DNA of 5,851 nucleotides from JBFFXF01 sp041569895. Lineage in GTDB: Bacteria; Planctomycetota; UBA8108; JACQVS01. The translations under genes and the position numbers were made by a program. The notes beneath the pieces are model-generated. The model did no database searches and had not been told where the DNA came from. It worked only from the letters and a program-made list of their open reading frames with translations. Positions within the stretch are counted from its first letter, which is position 1; every line of letters starts with the position of its first letter. Shown here in pieces: positions 1 to 5,851 of this stretch. Location: positions 1 to 5,851 of the forward strand of contig JBFFXF010000369.1 in assembly GCA_041569895.1 (NCBI GenBank), in the 5' to 3' direction.

Positions 1-1381
1 CGCAGCTCCGCGGCTCGTCGGAGGGGGCCGGCCCGGCGAGGAAGAGGTAGTTGAGGAGCGAGATGGCGTCGGCCAGGTTGGTCGCGGCGTCGGAGTTGAC
101 GTCCGCGGCCGCCGGACACGGGAGCGACCCGCCGCGGAAGAGGAAGTCGAGGATCCGGATCGCGTCGGTGATCGCGAGCGCGCCGTCGATGTCGACGTCG
201 CCGGGCAAGGCCGTCGTTGTCGGGCAATCGACGGTGCTCAGGAAGATCTGGCCGCGCCTGGTGTCCTCGGTGGTCACCACGACGTCCGGCGCGCCGTCTT
301 CGTTCATGTCGCCGACCGCGAGCACCGAGCCGTGACCGGAGAGTCGCGTGACGTTCGACGGGCCGGCAACGAAATCGAGCTCCTCGCCCTCGCCCTCGGC
401 GACGAACACACGGAAGACCGAGCCGCGGACCGTCTCCGCGAGCGACACGATGTCGAGCCGTCCGTCCTCGTTCATGTCGATGAGCTCGAGGAAACGCGTC
501 CCGCCGCCGGTCTGCAACCGGTAGGAGGGGGCGGCCGGAAGGCCGCGAGTCGGGAGGATGGTCCGACCCAGGTAGACGACGAGGCTCTGGCCGCTGGTGG
601 CGCAGAGGTCGGAACGGCCGTCGCCGTCGAGATCGGCGGCGCGGAAACGGTGACCGGATCCGGCCGGGAGACGGCCTGCCCTCTCGCCGGTGAAGCTGGC
701 GTTGCCCTGTCCGAAGTGGATGCCGACGTCGGGCCCCCTTCCGACCGCGAGGTCGTCCAAAGAGTCGCCATCGAAATCGCCGACCGCGAGCATGTGGTTG
801 AACGGCACGCTGGCGGGGATGGACCGCGCCTTGAACCGGCGATCGCCGCTGTTCATGAGCAGGAGGATGGTGGGGCCGCCGAAGCTGGCGCCCGCGATGT
901 CGGGCCGGCCGTCGTTGTCGAAGTCACCGAGGTCGATGTGCCAGACGTTCTCCGCCACCGACTGGATGTTGACGATCGTCGGCCCGTCGAAGATCCCCTG
1001 CTCGCCGACCCGGCCTCCGGTGCCCCAGAAGAAGAGCACCCTGTTCGCGCGGAACTCGACCATCGCGAGGTCGCTGCTCCCGTCGTCGTCGAAGTCCGCG
1101 GCGCGGATGTCGAACGCGACCGGGATGGGGGCTCGCAGTGTCAGCGGCGGTCCGACGGCGCCGCTGCCGTCGCCGAGGTAGTAGGTCAGCCCGACGCTGA
1201 GGTCGAGATGGCCGTCCTCGTCGAGGTCGGTGACGATGCTCGTCCCGAAGTTGTTGGCGATGCCGAACGGGTTCTGGGCGGTGAACTCGGGGTGGCACGG
1301 CTCGGCGGACAGTCCGATTCCGGAAGCCAGAAGGGAGACTGCCGCGAGGAGCGCCCGCCCCGGAAGCGTTGCGGATTTCAT
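1..1381 (-). CDS. Secreted FG-GAP beta-propeller protein with C-terminal dockerin-like module (partial, runs off left edge)
   Basis: An uninterrupted frame of 460 codons reaches the window edge without a stop. Seen, numbered from the ATG at 1381: an n-region with K2 and R9, a hydrophobic stretch at about 10-24 and a likely signal peptidase I site after A26 (Leu-Ser-Ala), with no lipobox. Seven D-x-D/N-x-D-x-x-x-D calcium loops then start at residues 52, 96, 153, 202, 250, 302 and 358, spaced 44-57 apart, as in integrin-like FG-GAP/VCBS repeats that fold into a seven-bladed propeller. Residues 395-406 and 427-438 are two EF-hand-like loops, each followed by a helix of the L-[DN]-[FY]-L-F type, resembling the tandem dockerin-like module common in Planctomycetota and related genomes. 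C386 and C422 flank the first loop, and C460 is the last visible residue. Probably exported and calcium-stabilised; the ligand is unknown. Family members usually end within a few tens of residues of this point, so little is probably missing. The start is uncertain: an in-frame GTG at 1387 has better Shine-Dalgarno spacing. No link to ATP synthase function is evident. Confidence 0.88.
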   Translation of the reverse strand, partial: MKSATLPGRALLAAVSLLASGIGLSAEPCHPEFTAQNPFGIANNFGTSIVTDLDEDGHLDLSVGLTYYLGDGSGAVGPPLTLRAPIPVAFDIRAADFDDDGSSDLAMVEFRANRVLFFWGTGGRVGEQGIFDGPTIVNIQSVAENVWHIDLGDFDNDGRPDIAGASFGGPTILLLMNSGDRRFKARSIPASVPFNHMLAVGDFDGDSLDDLAVGRGPDVGIHFGQGNASFTGERAGRLPAGSGHRFRAADLDGDGRSDLCATSGQSLVVYLGRTILPTRGLPAAPSYRLQTGGGTRFLELIDMNEDGRLDIVSLAETVRGSVFRVFVAEGEGEELDFVAGPSNVTRLSGHGSVLAVGDMNEDGAPDVVVTTEDTRRGQIFLSTVDCPTTTALPGDVDIDGALAITDAIRILDFLFRGGSLPCPAAADVNSDAATNLADAISLLNYLFLAGPAPSDEPRSC

Positions 1382-1442
1382 GCGCACAAGTGTCCTCCGG
1401 GATGCGGCCGCGGTCAAGGAAATGGCGCTCGGTCCTCGGCCC
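1382..1442 (-). other. atpC to FG-GAP gene gap, no intrinsic terminator seen
   Basis: These 61 nt lie between the atpC stop and the next ATG in the same direction. On the transcript strand I see no GC-rich hairpin followed by a U-run. The only notable inverted element is the 8-bp palindrome GCGGCCGC at 1404-1411, which is too short and has no T-tract after it. No convincing -35/-10 pair is visible either, but promoters of high-GC bacteria are hard to recognise by eye. Read-through from the atp operon is therefore possible, and a Rho-type end cannot be excluded. Confidence 0.5.
1394..1398 (-). promoter_or_regulatory. Shine-Dalgarno site (GGAGG) of the FG-GAP gene
   Basis: On the minus strand GGAGG lies 6 nt before an in-frame GTG (1387-1385) and 12 nt before the ATG (1381-1379). 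The spacing favours the GTG, which would add Met-Arg to the signal peptide's n-region. The ATG is the commoner start codon, and all the complete atp genes here use ATG, some with 11-12 nt spacers. Both starts give the same mature protein. Confidence 0.6.
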
Positions 1443-1852
1443 TCAGCGCGATCCGCCCGCGACGCGCAGGCGGGCCTCCGCGGCGCGGATGTCCCGCGCG
1501 CGCTCGACGCGCTGCTCCGGCGTCAGGCCGCCGGCCTCGACGGAGCGCTTGCGCAGGAGGTCGGCCCGGGCCGCCTCGACATCGATCGAGCCCGCGAGCT
1601 CGGCCTCGGTCGCCAGCACGTTGACCCGGTTGTCGAGCACCTGCAGGAAGCCGCCGTTGACGAAGAGCCGCTCGGTCTCGCCTCCGGGGCGGTTGATGCG
1701 GAGCTCGCCGACGCCGAGGAGCGCCATCAGCGGCGCGTGGCGCGGCAGGATGCCGAGCTCGCCGTCGACGGCGGGCACGACCACGAGGCGCGCCTCGCCC
1801 TCGTTGACGAGCTTCTCCGGTGTGGTCACCGTGCAGACGAGCGGCTGCGCCA

Positions 1853-1853
<1 letters not shown>
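1443..1853 (-). CDS. atpC: F-type ATP synthase epsilon subunit
   Basis: 136 aa, close to the usual 130-140. Epsilon sits at the foot of the central stalk with gamma, contacts the c-ring and can inhibit ATP hydrolysis by extending its C-terminal hairpin. Seen: an N-terminal beta-sandwich, about residues 1-86, with the family blocks DGELGILPRHAPL (30-42) and VNGGFLQV (65-72). The helical hairpin follows at about 88-130 and is rich in Ala, Arg and Glu. The ATG at 1853-1851 overlaps the atpD stop in TGATG, and GGAGG at 1861-1865 lies 7 nt upstream. A longer frame reaching back to 1952 only adds Arg-rich sequence translated from atpD in another frame, so I reject that start. Translation is probably coupled to atpD. 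The position of the epsilon ATP-binding signature I/L-D-x-x-R-A reads I-D-V-E-A-A (90-95), without the arginine. Last gene of the recognisable atp operon. Confidence 0.97.
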
Positions 1854-3331
<1,478 letters not shown>

Positions 3332-3347
3332 TCGAACGATCTCCCTG

Positions 3348-4220
3348 TCAGTCGAGCGCGACGGCGCCGCTGACGATCTCGTTGATCTGTTGCGTGATGC
3401 CGGCCTGCCGGCTGCGGTTGTAGAGTCGACGGTAGTTCCCGAGCATCTCCTCCGCGTTGTCCGTGGCGCGCTTCATCGCCATCCGACGGGCGAGTTGCTC
3501 GCTGGCCACGGCCTCCACGAGGAGGCGATAGACGATGTTGCGCACCGACAGCGGGAGGATCTCCCGCAGGATCAGCTCCGGGCCCGGCTCGAAGATGAAC
3601 TCGACGGTGCCCGCCGGCCGATCGCCCTCGTCGCCCGCGGGCGGCTCGATCGGCAGCAGGTTCGAGACCTCGGCGCGCTGCACGCCCGCCGAGAGATAGC
3701 GCGTGCTGACGACGACGACGCGGTCGAGCGCGCCGCAGAGGAACTGCTCCATCAGCGTGTCGGCGATGTCCGAGGCATCCTGGAAGCTCGGTCTGTCGTC
3801 GAAGTGCGTGTAGGAGTTCTTCGCCGTCACCTTGAGGAAGCGCAGGCGGTTCAGCCCCTTGCGCCCCACCATGTACACGTCGACCTCTCGGCCGGCCGCG
3901 ATCTCCTCGGTGCGCAGACGCTCCGCGACGTGCATGACGCTCGAGTTGTACCCGCCGCAGAGACCGCGCTGGCCGGTGACGACCAGCAAGCCCACGCGCG
4001 CGACGCGATCACGCGGCCGGAGCAGCGGATCGTCGATAGTTCCCGCGGCCGCCAGGCTCGAGAGCAGCTCGGTGAGCTTCTCCGAGTAGGGCTGCGTCGC
4101 CCTGACCCGGCTCTGCGCCCGCTGCGCCTTCGAGGTCGCGACCAGCTCCATCGTCCGCGTGATCTTCTTGGTGTTCGCGATGCTGCGAATCTTGTTCTTG
4201 AGGTCTCTGGCGCTCGCCAT
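3348..4220 (-). CDS. atpG: F-type ATP synthase gamma subunit
   Basis: 290 aa, close to the usual size (about 287 in E. coli). Gamma is the rotating shaft: its N- and C-terminal helices form a coiled coil inside alpha3beta3, and its globular part joins epsilon and the c-ring. Seen: N-terminal helix with LKNKIRSIANTKKITRTMEL (7-26) and VATSKAQRAQ (27-36); GQRGLCGGYN (83-92) in the Rossmann-like domain; C-terminal helix carrying EQLARRMAMKRATDNAEEM (241-259) and ending ITQQINEIVSGAVALD (275-290), the family's most conserved part. No signs of truncation. The ATG at 4220 is chosen because the N-terminal motif begins right after it. It lies 29 nt after the atpA stop and 16 nt before atpD, so it belongs to one transcript. 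Its Shine-Dalgarno placement is less ideal than in the neighbouring genes. Confidence 0.98.
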   Translation of the reverse strand: MASARDLKNKIRSIANTKKITRTMELVATSKAQRAQSRVRATQPYSEKLTELLSSLAAAGTIDDPLLRPRDRVARVGLLVVTGQRGLCGGYNSSVMHVAERLRTEEIAAGREVDVYMVGRKGLNRLRFLKVTAKNSYTHFDDRPSFQDASDIADTLMEQFLCGALDRVVVVSTRYLSAGVQRAEVSNLLPIEPPAGDEGDRPAGTVEFIFEPGPELILREILPLSVRNIVYRLLVEAVASEQLARRMAMKRATDNAEEMLGNYRRLYNRSRQAGITQQINEIVSGAVALD

Positions 4221-4222
4221 CG

Positions 4223-4236
4223 CTCCGGATCACTCC
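4223..4236 (-). promoter_or_regulatory. Two poorly spaced GGAG elements before atpG
   Basis: On the minus strand GGAG occurs at 4236-4233 (12 nt before the ATG) and at 4226-4223 (2 nt before it). Neither has the usual 5-9 nt spacing. The first is the likelier ribosome binding site. This could lower atpG translation relative to the alpha and beta genes, which is inference only. Confidence 0.4.
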
Positions 4237-4249
4237 GCCGGGTTTGCCG

Positions 4250-5791
4250 TCAGCTCGCCTTCGCCCGCGGATCGGGCGCACGTCCCTCGAGGAAGCTCTT
4301 CCGAAACTCTTCGACCACGCGGTGGAGCATCTGCTCGGTCTCGTCGGTCAGGTCCTTGTCGCGGAGGATCGCCTCGGGGATCTCCTTGTGCGTCGCGTTG
4401 ACGTAGTCGAGCAGCTTCTTCTCGCACTCGCGCACGCGATTTCGCGGGACCTTGTCGAGATAGCCCTTGGTGCCGGCCCAGATGATGATGATCTGGTCGG
4501 CGATCTCCATCGGCTCGTACTGGCCCTGCTTGAGGATCTCGACCATGCGGTAGCCGCGATCGAGCTGCGCCTGCGTCGCCTTGTCGAGCTCGGTGCCGAG
4601 CTGCGCGAACGCCTCGAGCTCCCAGAACTGCGCCAGGTCGAGGCGCAGAGACCCGGCGATCTTCTTCATCGCCTTGATCTGGGCGTTGCCGCCGACGCGG
4701 GAGACCGAGATGCCGACGTTGATCGCCGGCCGGATTCCCGCGAAGAAGAGATCCGGCTGCAGGTAGATCTGTCCGTCTGTGATGGAGATCACGTTCGTGG
4801 GGATGTACGCGGACACCTCGCCCTCCTGTGTCTCGATCACCGGCAGCGCCGTCAGCGAGCCACCGCCGAGATCGTCGGAGAGCTTGGCGGAGCGCTCGAG
4901 CAGGCGCGAGTGGAGATAGAAGACGTCGCCGGGGTACGCCTCGCGTCCGGGCGGGCGCCGCAGGAGCAGCGAGAGCTGCCGGTACGCCGCCGCCTGCTTC
5001 GACAGGTCGTCGTAGACGCAGAGCGTGTGGCCGCCCTTGTACATGAAGTGCTCGGCCATGGCGCAGCCCGAGTACGGCGCGATGTACTGCATCGGAGCGG
5101 GCGCCGACGCGGAGGCGTGGACCACGATGGTGTAGTCCATGGCGCCGGTCTCGTGGAGCTTCTCGACCACGCCGGCGACGGTGGACGCCTTCTGTCCGAT
5201 GGCCACGTAGACGCAGATGACCCCCGTGCCCCTCTGGTTGATGATCGTGTCGACCGCCACCGCCGTCTTGCCGGTGCCGCGGTCGCCGATGATCAGCTCT
5301 CGCTGGCCGCGGCCGATCGGGATCATCGAGTCGATCGCCTTGAGGCCGGTCTGCAGCGGCTCCTTCACCGACTGGCGGTCGGCGATGCCGGGAGCGTTCG
5401 ACTCGAGCGGCCGCGTGTCGCTCGTGCTGATCGGCCCCTTGTCGTCGAGCGGCTGACCGAGGGGATCGACGACGCGCCCGACCATCGCGTCCCCCACCGG
5501 CACCGAGAGCACGGATCCGGTGCGCTTCACCGTGTCGCCCTCGCGCAGGTCGAGGTACTCGCCGAGGATCACGGCGCCGATCGAGGACTCCTCGAGGTTG
5601 AGCGCCAGCCCGAAGGAGCCGTTGGCGAACTCGAGCATCTCGCCGGCGAGGCAGTTGTTGAGGCCGTAGATCCGCGCGATGCCGTCACCGACCTCGAGGA
5701 TCGTCCCCTCCTCCTCGACGGTGAGCTCCGCGCGGTAGGTCTCGATCTCCTTCTTGAGAACCGACGTGATCTCTTCAGGCTTGATCTTCAT
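4250..5791 (-). CDS. atpA: F-type ATP synthase alpha subunit
   Basis: 513 aa, the same length as E. coli AtpA. Alpha alternates with beta in the F1 hexamer; it carries the non-catalytic nucleotide sites and gives an arginine to each catalytic site. Seen: N-terminal helix MKIKPEEITSVL that meets delta; barrel domain to about residue 95 with GLNNCLAGEMLEF (43-55); P-loop GDRGTGKT (169-176); YVAIGQKASTV (195-205); Walker B in VYDDLSKQ (259-266) with D261; the family signature PAINVGISVS (355-364) followed by R365, which matches the arginine finger; C-terminal helical domain with WAGTKGYLDKVP (438-449). All key residues are present. The start is fixed by the conserved N-terminus, with AGGAAG at 5803-5808, 11 nt upstream. 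It overlaps the 3' end of atpH by 17 nt and precedes atpG by 29 nt, so it is co-transcribed. Confidence 0.98.
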   Translation of the reverse strand: MKIKPEEITSVLKKEIETYRAELTVEEEGTILEVGDGIARIYGLNNCLAGEMLEFANGSFGLALNLEESSIGAVILGEYLDLREGDTVKRTGSVLSVPVGDAMVGRVVDPLGQPLDDKGPISTSDTRPLESNAPGIADRQSVKEPLQTGLKAIDSMIPIGRGQRELIIGDRGTGKTAVAVDTIINQRGTGVICVYVAIGQKASTVAGVVEKLHETGAMDYTIVVHASASAPAPMQYIAPYSGCAMAEHFMYKGGHTLCVYDDLSKQAAAYRQLSLLLRRPPGREAYPGDVFYLHSRLLERSAKLSDDLGGGSLTALPVIETQEGEVSAYIPTNVISITDGQIYLQPDLFFAGIRPAINVGISVSRVGGNAQIKAMKKIAGSLRLDLAQFWELEAFAQLGTELDKATQAQLDRGYRMVEILKQGQYEPMEIADQIIIIWAGTKGYLDKVPRNRVRECEKKLLDYVNATHKEIPEAILRDKDLTDETEQMLHRVVEEFRKSFLEGRAPDPRAKAS

Positions 5792-5851
5792 GGATGAACT
5801 CGCTTCCTGGCTTCTTCTTGGCGGCGAGCGTGGACAGCTCCCTGAGCCGCG
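5775..5851 (-). CDS. atpH: F-type ATP synthase delta subunit, C-terminal fragment (partial, enters from right edge)
   Basis: Only the last 24 complete codons, two bases of the codon before, and the TGA at 5777-5775 are inside the window. The visible tail reads RLRELSTLAAKKK and then PGSEFIHEDQA. Its first part fits the end of delta proteins, where a D-G-S-x-R-x-R-L block leads into a final R-L-x-x-L helix (RLERLADVL in E. coli). Delta caps the alpha3beta3 head and anchors the b-subunit stalk through its C-terminal domain. The assignment rests on this short match and on position directly before atpA, where atpH normally lies. The tail is about 15 residues longer than in E. coli, and the gene overlaps atpA by 17 nt. 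Another frame ends in an ATGA overlap with atpA, but its residues do not resemble delta. Confidence 0.75.
   Translation of the reverse strand, partial: RLRELSTLAAKKKPGSEFIHEDQA
5803..5808 (-). promoter_or_regulatory. Shine-Dalgarno-like site of atpA within atpH
   Basis: AGGAAG on the minus strand lies 11 nt before the atpA ATG and inside the atpH coding end. With the 17-nt gene overlap, it suggests that ribosomes finishing atpH help start atpA. The spacing is somewhat long. Confidence 0.5.

Noticed and set aside
1404..1411. GCGGCCGC palindrome as a possible terminator or operator
   Set aside because: An 8-bp palindrome is not rare at this GC content. It has no loop and no following T-run, and no second copy at a meaningful spacing was noticed.
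332..1624. 430-codon open frame on the plus strand across the FG-GAP gene and into atpC
   Set aside because: It crosses two confident minus-strand genes and the gap between them, and its translation is compositionally biased with an Arg/Pro-rich end. The minus-strand frame has a signal peptide and seven regular calcium loops.
4009..4427. Two short minus-strand frames (4009-4281 and 4230-4427) around the atpA/atpG junction
   Set aside because: They are out-of-frame readings of atpG and atpA, Arg-rich and without family similarity.
4244..5797. 517-codon open frame on the plus strand, opposite atpA
   Set aside because: It mirrors atpA almost end to end. Its Asp/Arg/Leu/Val-rich, low-complexity translation is what high-GC codon bias produces on the opposite strand, and it has no recognisable domain.

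Overview
The window is about two thirds GC, and every supported gene lies on the minus strand, so transcription runs from right to left. It covers the downstream part of an F-type ATP synthase operon in the classical order atpH-atpA-atpG-atpD-atpC (delta, alpha, gamma, beta, epsilon). The left edge is taken up by a secreted FG-GAP/dockerin-like protein whose reading frame runs out of the window. The high GC, the type of FG-GAP plus dockerin-like protein, and the AtpA/AtpD sequence style suggest an environmental bacterium of the Planctomycetota, Acidobacteriota or a related uncultured lineage. This placement is an impression from sequence style, not a computed phylogeny.

From right to left (5' to 3' of the transcript): the last 25 codons of atpH (5851 to 5775) overlap the start of atpA by 17 nt. 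Complete atpA (5791 to 4250) is followed after 29 nt by complete atpG (4220 to 3348), after 16 nt by complete atpD (3331 to 1853), and then, with a 1-nt TGATG overlap, by complete atpC (1853 to 1443). A 61-nt gap without a visible intrinsic terminator separates atpC from the FG-GAP gene (start at 1381 or 1387, running off at position 1). No gap between genes exceeds 61 nt.

The five atp products form the F1 sector and its peripheral-stalk connection. Alpha3beta3 carries the nucleotide sites, gamma and epsilon form the rotor shaft, and delta links the hexamer to the b-subunit stator. The membrane subunits (atpB, atpE, atpF) are not in the window and would be expected just beyond its right edge. 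The catalytic motifs of alpha and beta are intact, so the enzyme looks functional. The FG-GAP protein has a Sec signal peptide, seven calcium-loop repeats (a predicted complete seven-bladed propeller) and a paired dockerin-like EF-hand module. It has no evident functional link to ATP synthesis.

I found no mobile element, CRISPR array, RNA gene or clearly undescribed system. The points that merit a second look are modest: the uninterrupted passage from atpC into the secreted-protein gene, that protein's architecture, and a Lys-Ala tract in AtpD encoded by a hexanucleotide tandem repeat.
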